Positions 1 through 7,314 of a DNA stretch of 13,957 bases are shown here, piece after piece. This DNA comes from Salinisphaera sp. UBA6602 (GTDB lineage: Bacteria > Pseudomonadota > Gammaproteobacteria > Nevskiales > Salinisphaeraceae): the NCBI GenBank assembly GCA_002433465.1, contig DJIE01000145.1, forward strand, positions 1-13,957, written 5' to 3'. The notes below the pieces were generated by a model, which was not told where the DNA came from, searched no databases, and saw only the letters and a program-made list of their open reading frames with translations. The translations under genes and the position numbers were made by a program. Position 1 is the stretch's first letter, and every line of letters starts with the position of its first letter.

Positions 1-45
1 CTGTGAGGACTCGAACGCGATCCGCGCGAGGTGATGCAGAACTTC

Positions 46-819
46 CTAGGGCCCGCCCGATTGCTCGTCCTGCTGGGCCTCGACTTCACGCATGCCGGGC
101 ACGAACAAACGCGCCATGACGATACCGATTTCGTACAACAGGTAGATCGGCACTGCCAGCAGGGTTTGTGAAATTACGTCCGGGGGCGTCAGCAGCATGC
201 CCGCCGCAAAGGCCGCCACGATGATATAGGCCCGATAGCTGGCCAGTTGTCGCGGCGTGACAAAGCCGGCCCACACGATCAGGAAGATGCCGACCGGCAG
301 CTCGAAGGCGATACCGAAGGCGAGGAACATGCCGAGCACGAAGTCGAGATAGGCCGAGATGTCGGTCATCACCGCGACCCCGGCCGGGGCCACCGAGATG
401 AAGAAGCCGAACACCACGGGAAAGACCACGTAGTAGGCGAACGCCATCCCTAGATAGAACAGCCCGGTGCTGGAAATAAGCAGCGGCGTGACCAGACGTC
501 GCTCCTGGGCATACAGACCGGGGGCGACAAACATCCAGACCTGATACAGCGTCCAGGGCAGCGAAACCGCCACGGCCAGCAGCATGGACAGCTTGAACGG
601 GGCAAGAAAAGGCGCCGCCACCCCGGTTGCAATCAGGCTGTTGCCTTCCGGCATGTGCGCAAGCAAGGGCCCAGAAAGAAACGTGAACAGGTCACGGGCG
701 AAATAAGCCATCGGCAGGAACACCAGCAGGATGCCGATGACAATGCGCAACAGCCGTGTGCGCAGCTCCAGCAGATGCGCGATTAGCGGTTGCTCTTCGC
801 CTAGTTGATCGTCGCTCAT
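46..819 (-). CDS. tatC: Sec-independent protein translocase subunit TatC
   Basis: TatC is the multi-spanning inner-membrane core of the twin-arginine translocase; with TatB it binds the RR signal peptide of folded exported proteins. The 257-residue product matches the family length and has about six hydrophobic segments. Family landmarks are visible: the N-terminal cytoplasmic HLLELRTR motif (Glu18 and Arg20, equivalent to E. coli Glu15 and Arg17), PGLYAQERR (Glu106, equivalent to Glu103) and FELPV (Phe172-Glu173). All are intact, so the protein should be functional. It is the last gene of the hisI-hisE-tatABC run. Its ATG overlaps the tatB stop (ATGA), implying translational coupling. The acidic, Gln-rich tail after the last membrane span is variable in the family. 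No terminator is visible in the 45 bases after the stop before the window ends. Confidence 0.97.
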   Translation of the reverse strand: MSDDQLGEEQPLIAHLLELRTRLLRIVIGILLVFLPMAYFARDLFTFLSGPLLAHMPEGNSLIATGVAAPFLAPFKLSMLLAVAVSLPWTLYQVWMFVAPGLYAQERRLVTPLLISSTGLFYLGMAFAYYVVFPVVFGFFISVAPAGVAVMTDISAYLDFVLGMFLAFGIAFELPVGIFLIVWAGFVTPRQLASYRAYIIVAAFAAGMLLTPPDVISQTLLAVPIYLLYEIGIVMARLFVPGMREVEAQQDEQSGGP

Positions 820-1238
820 GCGTTGCGTTCGTTATCGTTGGCGCGCGTATCCGCCTCGGATTTCCCGGTCGGCTCGGTCGGCTCACCAGTCGCATCGGCG
901 ACCGGATTGGCGCTGTCGCCGGCCTGAGTTGCGTCCGCCTTGGGCGCCTGCGTGTGGCGCGGCGCACGGTTGGCCTCGCGCGGATCGACTTTACGTACGG
1001 AATCGACGGTATCGCGCGTGCCCGCCTCGATCCGCTCGCGGGTGCGGCGGACTTCAGAACGCAGATCCTCGACGTTGACCTCGCGCTCGAGCTCGCTGGT
1101 CAGACCGCGTACATAGCCTTTCGCGCGCCCCACCCAGGTGCCCAGCGTGCGGGCCACCACCGGCAGCCGCTCCGGGCCGAGCACGATCAGGCCGATGACC
1201 GCGATGACGGTCAGTTCCCAGAAACCGATATCGAACAT
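816..1238 (-). CDS. tatB: Sec-independent protein translocase subunit TatB
   Basis: TatB pairs with TatC as the twin-arginine signal receptor. The 140-residue product starts with the typical MFDIGFWEL, has one membrane helix (about residues 6-21), the GPERLP hinge (about 21-26) and an amphipathic helix (about 27-65). A long, polar, low-complexity tail follows, rich in Ala, Thr, Asp and Glu. Length and order agree with TatB, and MFDIGFWEL separates it from TatA. It begins 18 bases after the tatA stop and its stop overlaps the tatC ATG. No Shine-Dalgarno sequence precedes the start; the bases directly upstream on the coding strand read ACCCTCCCT, which resembles the anti-Shine-Dalgarno end of 16S rRNA. 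Low TatB output relative to TatA would suit the known excess of TatA, but that link is inference. Confidence 0.96.
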   Translation of the reverse strand: MFDIGFWELTVIAVIGLIVLGPERLPVVARTLGTWVGRAKGYVRGLTSELEREVNVEDLRSEVRRTRERIEAGTRDTVDSVRKVDPREANRAPRHTQAPKADATQAGDSANPVADATGEPTEPTGKSEADTRANDNERNA

Positions 1239-1256
1239 AGGGAGGGTCCGGCTGGA

Positions 1257-1559
1257 TCAGTCCCGCGTGTCGTCGGTTTCGTTTTTCTGCGCGTTACGAC
1301 GCTGCGCTTCTTCAACCGGACCGGTATTGGGTTTGGTCTTGCCCAGATCGTCGACCAGCTGCGGGTCTTCCGGACGCTTGCGTGCGTCCTGGGTCGTTTC
1401 GTCGTCCTTGTCGGCTTCGCTGTCCTTCATCGCGCCCCGGAAATCCTTGAGCGCCGAGCCCAGGTCGCCGCCCAGGTTACGCAGGCGCTTGGTGCCGAAT
1501 ATCAGCACCACGATCACCAGGAGAATAAGCAACTGCCAAATGCTGATACCACCAATCAT
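1257..1559 (-). CDS. tatA: Sec-independent protein translocase subunit TatA
   Basis: TatA oligomerises with TatBC to form the transient passage for folded proteins. The 100-residue product has one N-terminal membrane helix (about residues 5-21), the [14 protein letters not shown] hinge and amphipathic helix diagnostic of TatA (about 21-45), then a charged, disordered tail. It is slightly longer than E. coli TatA (89 residues). The start is supported by a GAGGT ribosome-binding site about seven bases upstream. It follows hisE with a 16-base gap, so it is probably co-transcribed with hisI-hisE, a linkage also known in Pseudomonas. No separate promoter for the tat genes could be recognised. Confidence 0.97.
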   Translation of the reverse strand: MIGGISIWQLLILLVIVVLIFGTKRLRNLGGDLGSALKDFRGAMKDSEADKDDETTQDARKRPEDPQLVDDLGKTKPNTGPVEEAQRRNAQKNETDDTRD

Positions 1560-1575
1560 GTCTACCTCGTTTCAA

Positions 1576-1917
1576 TCAGTTAGCCGACGTATCGGCACGG
1601 CCGCGACCTGCTTTTTCCTCAATGCCCGACACCCCGAAGCGACGCGCCAGTTCCGTTTGAACCGCGCCGGCGTCCAGCCCACGCGCCTGCAGCAGCACCA
1701 TGGTGTGGAACCACAGGTCTGCCACCTCATGCACCAGATGCGCATCGTCTGCCTCGGCGGCGGCTTCTACAACCTCGGCGGCCTCTTCGGTGATCTTGGC
1801 CGTGATGGCTGCTGTACCGCCTGCATAAAGCGACGCCGTATAGCTGCTGGCCGGATCGGCGTTGCGGCGCTTGGCCAGAGCCGTATCGAGCTGGGCCAAG
1901 ATATCGGAATTACTCAT
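1576..1917 (-). CDS. hisE: Phosphoribosyl-ATP pyrophosphatase HisE
   Basis: HisE hydrolyses phosphoribosyl-ATP to phosphoribosyl-AMP and pyrophosphate, step two of histidine synthesis. The product is 113 residues, typical of the stand-alone enzyme. The all-alpha MazG-like core is visible: the YTASLYAGG segment, the metal-binding helix [16 protein letters not shown] and the following [14 protein letters not shown] helix, which supply the acidic ligands. The ATG at 1917 was chosen because homology starts there ([11 protein letters not shown]). An in-frame start farther upstream (2043) would add about 42 residues that lie inside hisI and have no family counterpart. The start overlaps the hisI stop by eight bases (ATGAGTAA), so translation is probably coupled. 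Confidence 0.95.
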   Translation of the reverse strand: MSNSDILAQLDTALAKRRNADPASSYTASLYAGGTAAITAKITEEAAEVVEAAAEADDAHLVHEVADLWFHTMVLLQARGLDAGAVQTELARRFGVSGIEEKAGRGRADTSAN

Positions 1918-2344
1918 GCAGACCGTACATTTCGCTGGGATCGACGAGCACCGGGTCGCGTGTGACCCAGCGGCCGTTGTCGTAAACCTGGAAAAAACAG
2001 GATTCGCGCCCCGTATGACAGGCGACGCCGCCGATCTGTTCAACGATCAGCAGCAAGGCGTCGTTATCGCAGTCCAGCCGCACCTCGCGTATGCGTTGAA
2101 GATTGCCCGACGACTCGCCCTTGCGCCAGAGCTTGGCACGCGAACGTGACCAATATGTTGCAAAGCCGCTTTCGAGGGTCGCTGCCAGCGATTCACGATT
2201 CATCCAGGCCAATGTGAGCACGCGATGGGTATCGTAAGCCTGGGTAATGGCCGGCACGAGGCCCTGCTCGTTCCAGGCGACCTGGTCGAGCCAGTCGGCC
2301 GATCGATCATCCGCGGGGTCTAAGGTTGTGTTGTCCTGAATCAC
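1910..2344 (-). CDS. hisI: Phosphoribosyl-AMP cyclohydrolase HisI
   Basis: HisI opens the adenine ring of phosphoribosyl-AMP to give ProFAR, step three of histidine synthesis. The 144-residue product carries all family blocks: [10 protein letters not shown] (about 24-33), RVLTLAWMN (41-49), [18 protein letters not shown] (64-81), DCDND (Asp91, Cys92, Asp93, Asp95; metal sites) and [11 protein letters not shown] (Cys109, Cys116). The three zinc-site cysteines are therefore present. It is monofunctional, with HisE encoded separately, unlike the fused HisIE of enterics. The only plausible start is a GTG at 2344 and no good Shine-Dalgarno sequence precedes it, so the exact start is slightly uncertain. 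It heads the hisI-hisE-tatABC run and is divergent from trkA. Confidence 0.95.
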   Translation of the reverse strand: MIQDNTTLDPADDRSADWLDQVAWNEQGLVPAITQAYDTHRVLTLAWMNRESLAATLESGFATYWSRSRAKLWRKGESSGNLQRIREVRLDCDNDALLLIVEQIGGVACHTGRESCFFQVYDNGRWVTRDPVLVDPSEMYGLHE

Positions 2345-2551
2345 GGTTGCAATGCTCTAAACTGTAGCTCGCCATCCTACGCTTTCGCCGATCGCAAACC
2401 CAGAGCAAAAAAAATTCAGGAGGCAGACCCGGCGCCTGGCGCGATCGCTCGGGCTTTCGGCCGCGGCCGCCGGATGCGGTGCGCGCACGCAAGGCGTGGT
2501 TTCTGGCAGGCTTTCGCAGGATCACCGCTTGGATGGACTACACTACCGCGC
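2345..2551. promoter_or_regulatory. Divergent hisI / trkA intergenic region
   Basis: This 207-base gap must drive hisI leftward and trkA rightward. On the plus strand it holds an eight-A run (2407-2414), a perfect AGGAGG at 2418-2423 with no start codon at a usable distance, and GC-rich sequence with a GCGATCGC palindrome near 2440. Read on the minus strand the A run is a T tract about 65-70 bases before hisI, which could be an UP-like element; I found no convincing -35/-10 pair for hisI. A TACACT element near trkA is listed separately. No coding sequence is supported here. Confidence 0.5.
2539..2544 (+). promoter_or_regulatory. Candidate -10 element of trkA (leaderless arrangement)
   Basis: TACACT lies seven bases before the trkA ATG, so transcription would start at or next to the A of the start codon. 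No Shine-Dalgarno sequence lies before the ATG, which fits a leaderless or nearly leaderless mRNA. No good -35 hexamer is visible 16-18 bases upstream. The same element and spacing occur before the TPR gene at 5481. Confidence 0.4.
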
Positions 2552-3931
2552 ATGAAGATCATCATTCTGGGGGCAGGCGAGGTCGGCGCAACGCTGGCAG
2601 AAAACCTTGCCCACGAATCCAATGACGTAACCGTCGTCGATACCGACGAAGCCCTGTTGCGTCCGCTTCAGGACCGGCTCGATATTCGCGCCGTGCACGG
2701 CTATGCCGCGCATCCCGACATCCTGCGCAGCGCCGGCGCCAACGATGCCGACATGATCATCGCGGTCACCGCCGCCGACGAAGTCAACATGGTGGCCTGC
2801 CAGATCGCGTACACGCTCTTTCATACCCCGACCAAGATCGCGCGCATCCGTGCCGCGGAGTACCTGATCGAGGATCGGCTGTTCCATCAGGACGCGATCC
2901 CGATCGATATGAGCATCAGCCCGGAACAGCTGGTTACCGAACATATCAAGCGCCTGGTTCAGTACCCGGGCGCGCTGCAGGTGGTGGATTTCGCCGACGG
3001 CCAGGTCCAGGTGGTGGGCGTAAAGGCCTATTACGGCGGGCCATTGGTGGGCAAGGAGCTGCGTGCGCTGCGCGAGCATCTGCCCGAGGCGGATACGCGC
3101 GTGGTGGCCATCTATCGGCGCGGCAAGCCGATGATCCCGGAAGGCGACACCGTGATCGAAGCCGACGACGAGGTCTTTTTCGTGGCCGCGCGTCGCAACA
3201 TCAAGAAGGTGATCGGCGAACTGCGCAAGATCGACCGCCCGGTCAAGCGGGTGATGATCGCAGGCGGCGGCAATATCGGTCTGCGGCTGGCCCTGGCGCT
3301 GGAGAACCATTGCCAGGTCAAGATCATCGAGAACAACCCCACGCGCGCTGCCTGGCTGTCGGAGAAGGTCAACCGCTCCATCGTGCTCAAGGGCGATGCC
3401 GCCAACGAATCGTTGCTGGTCGAGGAGAACATCGAATCGGTCGATGTGTTCTGTGCGATCACCAACGACGACGAAGCCAACATCCTCTCGGCGATGCTGG
3501 CCAAGCGTCTGGGCGCGCGCAAGGCGATGTCGCTGATCAATCGGCTGGCCTATGTGGACCTCATCGAGTCCTCGGGCACGCAGATCGACATTGCGATCTC
3601 GCCCAAGCAATCCACCATTTCCGCGCTGCTCGCCCATGTGCGCCGCGGCGACGTGGTACGCGTGCATACCCTGCGTCGCGGCGCCGCCGAGGCGATCGAG
3701 GCCATCGCCCACGGCGAGCGTTCCAACTCGCGCGTGGTGGGCCGGCGTATCGACGAGATCAAGCTGCCGCCGGGCACGACCATCGGCGCGATCGCACGCG
3801 GCGACGATGTGCTCATCGCCCACCACGATACGGTGATCGAGTCCGGCGACCACGTGATGTTGTTCATCATCGAAAAGAAGCATACCGCGGACGTGGAAAA
3901 GCTCTTCCAGGTCGGCGTGTCGTATGTGTAG
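2552..3931 (+). CDS. trkA: Trk potassium uptake system peripheral protein TrkA
   Basis: TrkA is the cytoplasmic NAD(H)/nucleotide-binding gating subunit of the Trk K+ uptake system and works with the TrkH channel. The 459-residue product matches the family length (458 in E. coli) and has two tandem RCK halves. The first Rossmann motif is GAGEVG (residues 7-12) with the ribose-binding Asp30 ending the second strand; the second is GGGNIG near residue 240. Each half ends in a TrkA-C domain; [12 protein letters not shown] and [15 protein letters not shown] mark the last one. The ATG at 2552 is where homology begins (MKIIILGAG). An in-frame start at 2474 would add 26 unrelated residues. trkH follows after 51 bases. 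In E. coli and Pseudomonas trkA sits beside rsmB, but here it pairs with trkH. Confidence 0.97.
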   Translation: MKIIILGAGEVGATLAENLAHESNDVTVVDTDEALLRPLQDRLDIRAVHGYAAHPDILRSAGANDADMIIAVTAADEVNMVACQIAYTLFHTPTKIARIRAAEYLIEDRLFHQDAIPIDMSISPEQLVTEHIKRLVQYPGALQVVDFADGQVQVVGVKAYYGGPLVGKELRALREHLPEADTRVVAIYRRGKPMIPEGDTVIEADDEVFFVAARRNIKKVIGELRKIDRPVKRVMIAGGGNIGLRLALALENHCQVKIIENNPTRAAWLSEKVNRSIVLKGDAANESLLVEENIESVDVFCAITNDDEANILSAMLAKRLGARKAMSLINRLAYVDLIESSGTQIDIAISPKQSTISALLAHVRRGDVVRVHTLRRGAAEAIEAIAHGERSNSRVVGRRIDEIKLPPGTTIGAIARGDDVLIAHHDTVIESGDHVMLFIIEKKHTADVEKLFQVGVSYV

Positions 3932-3982
3932 CGCGGCGTTGCTTTCGCCCATCGTGCCGGTTTCGACCCCGCCTTCCGCCGT

Positions 3983-5452
3983 ATGAAACTGTCGCTGAAC
4001 TACTACTTCGCGGTCGTCCAGCGGGTGCTCGGTATCCTGCTGATGATCTTTTCCACGAGCATGCTCGTGCCGATGATCATGGGTCTGGCCTACGGCGACG
4101 GCGAAGCCGACGCGTTCGCCATCGGCTTCGTCATCACCCTGCTCACGGGCCTTGTCGCTTGGTTGCCCGTGCGCCACGTGCGCCGCGAACTCAAGATCCG
4201 CGACGGCTTTCTGGTGGTAGTGCTGTTCTGGCTGGTGCTGAGCCTGTTCGGCGCGGTGCCGCTGTATCTGGCCGAACGCCCGGATATCGGCGTAACGGAC
4301 GCCGTGTTCGAAGCCGTCTCCGGCCTGACCACGACCGGGGCCACCGTGCTCGTGGGCCTGGATACCCTGCCCCACGCCATTCTGTTCTGGCGCCAGCTTC
4401 TGCACTGGATGGGGGGTATGGGCATCATCGTGCTGGCCGTGGCCGTGCTGCCCATGCTCGGCGTGGGTGGTATGCAGCTCTATCGAGCGGAAACACCCGG
4501 CCCGGTCAAGGATTCCAAGCTCACACCGCGTATTCGCGAAACCGCCAAGGCGTTGTGGTACCTCTACCTGTCGCTGACCGGCGTCTGTGCGCTCGTATTC
4601 TGGATTGCGGGCATGAGCGTCTTTGACTCGGTCAGCCACGCCTTTTCGGCCATCGCGACCGGCGGTTTTTCCAACCACGACCTGTCACTGGGCCACCACG
4701 ACGATGCCATCATCGAGTTGGCCGCGATTATCGCCATGATCGTGGGCTCGATCAGCTTCGGCATGCATTTCGCGGTCTGGCGCAGCGCCAACCCGATGAC
4801 CTACTGGCGCGACTCGGAAACCCGCACCTTCTTGATCATGGTCGTCGGCGCAACCCTGCTTGGCTGTGCCGTGCTGCTGATTGCCGGCACCTATGTGTCG
4901 CTGCCCAACGCGTTCATCAAGGCGATGTTCCAGGTGGTGTCAATCGGCACCACCACCGGTTTCACCACCACCGACTATTCGCTGTGGCCGAGCTTTCTGC
5001 CGATGTTCTTGCTGCTGGGCAGCTTCGTGGGCGGCTGCGCAGGCTCGACCACCGGCGGCATGAAGGTGGTCCGCTTCATTCTCCTGGCCAAGCAGGGCTC
5101 ACGCGAGATCAGTCGCCTGGTCCATCCCAACGCGGAAATCCCGATCAAGATGGGCGGCAAGGTCATTCCCGACCGCGTGATTCAGGCGGTCTGGGGCTTT
5201 TTTGCGGTCTATATCACCGTGTTCGTGGCGATGTTTCTCATCCTGCTGTCCACCGGCCTGAGCGAACTCACCGCTTTTTCGGCGGTGGCCGCCTCGATCA
5301 ACAACCTGGGCCCGGGCCTTGGGGAAGTTTCGTCCAACATGGCCGGCCTGCCGGGCCTGGCCAAATGGGTGTTGTGCATGGCCATGCTGCTCGGCCGTCT
5401 GGAGATCTTCACCCTGCTGGTGATCCTCACGCCGGCCTTCTGGCGCCGATAA
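3983..5452 (+). CDS. trkH: Trk potassium channel/transporter subunit TrkH
   Basis: TrkH is the inner-membrane K+-conducting subunit gated by TrkA. The 489-residue product has the four-repeat M1-P-M2 architecture, and all four selectivity-filter loops are visible: TTTGA (about 116-120), ATGGF (225-229), TTTGFTT (323-329) and NNLGPGLG (440-447), each with its filter glycine. The start region (MKLSLNYYFAVVQRVLG) and end (ILTPAFWRR) match TrkH/TrkI proteins. The start is assigned by homology; no Shine-Dalgarno sequence is seen upstream. It lies 51 bases after trkA, so the pair probably forms one transcript. Because TrkA and TrkH are encoded together here, the K+ uptake unit is complete in the window. 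I cannot separate TrkH from the close paralogue TrkI from sequence alone. Confidence 0.96.
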   Translation: MKLSLNYYFAVVQRVLGILLMIFSTSMLVPMIMGLAYGDGEADAFAIGFVITLLTGLVAWLPVRHVRRELKIRDGFLVVVLFWLVLSLFGAVPLYLAERPDIGVTDAVFEAVSGLTTTGATVLVGLDTLPHAILFWRQLLHWMGGMGIIVLAVAVLPMLGVGGMQLYRAETPGPVKDSKLTPRIRETAKALWYLYLSLTGVCALVFWIAGMSVFDSVSHAFSAIATGGFSNHDLSLGHHDDAIIELAAIIAMIVGSISFGMHFAVWRSANPMTYWRDSETRTFLIMVVGATLLGCAVLLIAGTYVSLPNAFIKAMFQVVSIGTTTGFTTTDYSLWPSFLPMFLLLGSFVGGCAGSTTGGMKVVRFILLAKQGSREISRLVHPNAEIPIKMGGKVIPDRVIQAVWGFFAVYITVFVAMFLILLSTGLSELTAFSAVAASINNLGPGLGEVSSNMAGLPGLAKWVLCMAMLLGRLEIFTLLVILTPAFWRR

Positions 5453-5467
5453 CCCAGCCTGTATCGG

Positions 5468-5473
5468 TACACT
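5468..5473 (+). promoter_or_regulatory. Candidate -10 element of the TPR gene (leaderless arrangement)
   Basis: TACACT stands seven bases before the ATG at 5481, exactly as before trkA. The whole trkH-TPR gap is 28 bases and has no Shine-Dalgarno sequence. A -35 element would fall inside the trkH 3' end and none is convincing there. Read-through from trkH is equally possible. Confidence 0.35.
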
Positions 5474-5480
5474 GGGCGTC

Positions 5481-5810
5481 ATGGCGATGAAAGACCAACT
5501 CGAAAAGATGCTTGCCGCCGGCGAAGACAACGCCTTGCTGCGTTTTTCGCTAGGCGAACTGCTCTACAAGGAGGGCCACTACGCGGAAGCGGCCACCCAT
5601 CTGGCCGAAGCGGTGGCCCACGACCCGGACTATTCCGCGGCCTGGAAGCTCTACGGCCGGGCGCTGGTCGAAGCCGGCGATATCACCGCCGGCCTGGACG
5701 TGCTCGAACACGGAATCACCGTGGCCGAGGCCCGGGGCGACAACCAGGCAGCCCGCGAAATGCAGGTCTTCGCCAAGCGTGCACGCAAACAACAGGCCAC
5801 GGATAACTGA
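5481..5810 (+). CDS. Small tetratricopeptide-repeat protein
   Basis: The product is a soluble 109-residue protein without signal peptide or membrane segment. Residues 17-50 form a textbook TPR (small or aromatic residues at the expected places in LLRFSLGELLYKEGHYAEA and a closing HDPD). Residues 51-84 form a second, looser repeat (YSAAWKLYGRALVEAGD). A basic capping helix ends the protein. Two repeats are few for a superhelix, so it probably acts as a small adaptor or a dimer. Proteins of this size and pattern occur in other gammaproteobacteria; their function is unknown to me. Its stop overlaps the thrB ATG (TGATG), suggesting coupled translation, but a role in threonine synthesis cannot be inferred from that alone. 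Two Met codons (residues 1 and 3) are possible starts; the first was taken. Confidence 0.88.
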   Translation: MAMKDQLEKMLAAGEDNALLRFSLGELLYKEGHYAEAATHLAEAVAHDPDYSAAWKLYGRALVEAGDITAGLDVLEHGITVAEARGDNQAAREMQVFAKRARKQQATDN

Positions 5811-6766
5811 TGTCGGTCTATACACGCGTAACCGAAGACGATCTACGCAGGCTGCTGGCCGACTATTCGATCGGCGAACTGGAGGATTTTCGCGGTATTA
5901 CAGCCGGGATCACCAACACCAACTATTTTGTCGATACCTCTACCGGCCGCTGGGTGCTGACGCTGTTCGAACAGATGGATAACGGCTCGCTGCCGTTTTT
6001 CATGCAGCTGATGGATCACCTGGCCGGGCACGGGGTGCCCGGCGCCCATCCGGTGGCCCGCAACGACGGCGGCTTTCTTAGCCGTGTACAGAATCGCCCG
6101 GCCGCGCTGGTGTATCGGCTCGCCGGCGCGAGTATCGAAACGCCGAGCACCGGCCAGTGCGCATCGCTGGGCGGCGTGGTCGCGGAAATGCACCGCGCAG
6201 TGCGCTCTTTCGGCGAGGCCCAGCCCAATCCTCGCGATCTGGCCTGGATCGCCCAGGCGCGCGATCGGCTGGCCGAGCGGCTCGACGCAGACACCGCAGC
6301 CCTTCTCGACGACGAGATCGCCTTCCAGCGCGAGCGCGCGCGTACCACCTATCGCGGCCTGCCCGAAGCCGTCATTCATGCCGACATGTTTCGCGACAAC
6401 GTGCTGTTCGAAGACGATCGCGTTTCCGGCGTCATCGATTTCTACTACGCCTGCCACGATTACCTGCTGTTCGATCTCGCGGTAATCTGCAACGACTGGG
6501 CCTTCGACGACGACGGGGATTATCGAAGCGGCCATTGGCAGGCATTCATCCGCGCCTACCATCGTCGTCGCGCGCTCACCGACGCCGAGCACGGCGCCTG
6601 GCCTGCCATGCTGCGTGCCGCGGCGCTGCGCTTCTGGGCCTCGCGGTTGATCGACTATCACTTCCCGATGGACGGCGACGTCACCCATATCCACGACCCG
6701 GGCCCGTTCGAGCGGCTGCTGCGCGCGCATCGCGAAGCGCCGCCGGCGCTTTTCGAAACACCGTGA
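5810..6766 (+). CDS. thrB: Homoserine kinase, APH-like type
   Basis: This enzyme phosphorylates L-homoserine with ATP, the step before threonine synthase. The 318-residue product belongs to the aminoglycoside-phosphotransferase-like fold (Pseudomonas ThrB type), not the GHMP family of E. coli ThrB. The start MSVYTRV, the YSIGELEDFRGITAGITNTNY nucleotide-loop region (about 19-39), the catalytic-loop HADMFRDN (His190, Asp192, Asn197) and the metal-binding VIDFYYA (Asp210) are all present and intact. The start overlaps the upstream TPR stop by one base, and the stop overlaps the dtd GTG, placing thrB in the middle of a three-gene coupled run. No aspartokinase, homoserine dehydrogenase or thrC lies nearby, so the threonine pathway is dispersed. 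Confidence 0.95.
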   Translation: MSVYTRVTEDDLRRLLADYSIGELEDFRGITAGITNTNYFVDTSTGRWVLTLFEQMDNGSLPFFMQLMDHLAGHGVPGAHPVARNDGGFLSRVQNRPAALVYRLAGASIETPSTGQCASLGGVVAEMHRAVRSFGEAQPNPRDLAWIAQARDRLAERLDADTAALLDDEIAFQRERARTTYRGLPEAVIHADMFRDNVLFEDDRVSGVIDFYYACHDYLLFDLAVICNDWAFDDDGDYRSGHWQAFIRAYHRRRALTDAEHGAWPAMLRAAALRFWASRLIDYHFPMDGDVTHIHDPGPFERLLRAHREAPPALFETP

Positions 6767-7203
6767 TCGCGCTCATTCAGCGCGTGACCCGCGCCGCGGT
6801 CGACATCGACGAAAACACGGTGGCGGCGATCGGCCCGGGCATACTCGCCCTGGTCGCCGCCCAACCCGACGACACCCCGGCCCAGGCCACCCGTCTGGCA
6901 GAACGCGTACTCGGCTATCGCATATTTGCAGACGAGCGCGGGCGCATGAATCACGGCGCGCTCGAAACCGGACGTGCAGTGCTGGCGGTACCGCAGTTCA
7001 CCCTCGCCGCCGACACCCGGCGCGGCAACCGCCCCGGTTTTTCCTCGGCCTGCCCGCCCGAGCGCGCTCGCACGTTGTTCGACACCTTCCTGGACGCCTT
7101 GAACGCCCGCCACCCCGGGCTTATCGAACAGGGCGTGTTCGGCGCCGACATGCAGGTTTCGTTGCGCAACGATGGCCCGGTGACCTTCTGGTTGCAGGCA
7201 TAG
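6763..7203 (+). CDS. dtd: D-aminoacyl-tRNA deacylase Dtd
   Basis: Dtd is a cytosolic proofreading enzyme that removes D-amino acids (and glycine from tRNA-Ala) from mischarged tRNAs. The 146-residue product aligns without gaps at its ends to E. coli Dtd (145 residues): IALIQRVTRAAV at the start, ERVLGYRIF, and the C-terminal NDGPVTFWLQ, which includes the Gly-cisPro chiral-rejection motif. The start is a GTG at 6763, where homology begins. It overlaps the thrB stop (GTGA), so translation is coupled. One oddity is that the family motif SQFTL reads PQFTL (Pro77; codon CCG at 6991-6993). The remaining Gln78, Phe79 and Thr80 are kept, so activity is likely but not certain. Confidence 0.95.
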   Translation: MIALIQRVTRAAVDIDENTVAAIGPGILALVAAQPDDTPAQATRLAERVLGYRIFADERGRMNHGALETGRAVLAVPQFTLAADTRRGNRPGFSSACPPERARTLFDTFLDALNARHPGLIEQGVFGADMQVSLRNDGPVTFWLQA

Positions 7204-7246
7204 CCGACTACGCAGCAGCGCACGGCGACAGCCTCGGGGCGCGGCG

Positions 7247-7276
7247 TTCGCGTTGCCCAATCAATGGGCGTATTAT
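7247..7276 (+). promoter_or_regulatory. Candidate promoter of hisBHAF
   Basis: In the 111-base gap between dtd and hisB, TATTAT at 7271-7276 is a good -10 match. TTCGCG at 7247-7252 is a weak -35 with 18-base spacing. The spacer holds an inverted repeat, GCCCA (7255-7259) / TGGGC (7265-7269), with a five-base loop. A purine-rich GGAAAGG follows at 7294-7300, 14 bases before the hisB ATG. No attenuator-type His leader peptide is seen. Confidence 0.45.
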
Positions 7277-7314
7277 TCCGCGTCTCGGGGTGATGGAAAG
7301 GCTCTATTCAGCCA

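Noticed and set aside
1..23. Sequence resembling the T-arm of a tRNA on the minus strand (GTTCGAGTC)
   Set aside because: The flanking five-base arms do not pair, so no T-stem forms and no tRNA can be supported at the edge.
756..1965. Two 275-codon plus-strand frames opposite tatB, tatA, hisE and hisI
   Set aside because: They run antisense to conserved genes with full motifs and have no recognisable domains.
2418..2423. Perfect AGGAGG in the hisI-trkA gap
   Set aside because: No ATG, GTG or TTG follows at 5-10 bases, so it does not mark a hidden gene.
2407..2436. T tract with possible short stem on the minus strand before hisI, as a terminator
   Set aside because: The pairing is only four or five bases with a bulge, and no minus-strand gene lies upstream to terminate.
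2474..2551. 26-residue N-terminal extension of TrkA
   Set aside because: It does not match the TrkA family start and would span the candidate -10 element; MKIIILGAG at 2552 is the normal N-terminus.
2543..4678. 711-codon open frame on the minus strand opposite trkA and trkH
   Set aside because: It mirrors the codon positions of two certain genes in GC-rich DNA. Its translation is His/Gln/Arg/Asp-rich with no recognisable domain, which is typical of an antisense shadow.
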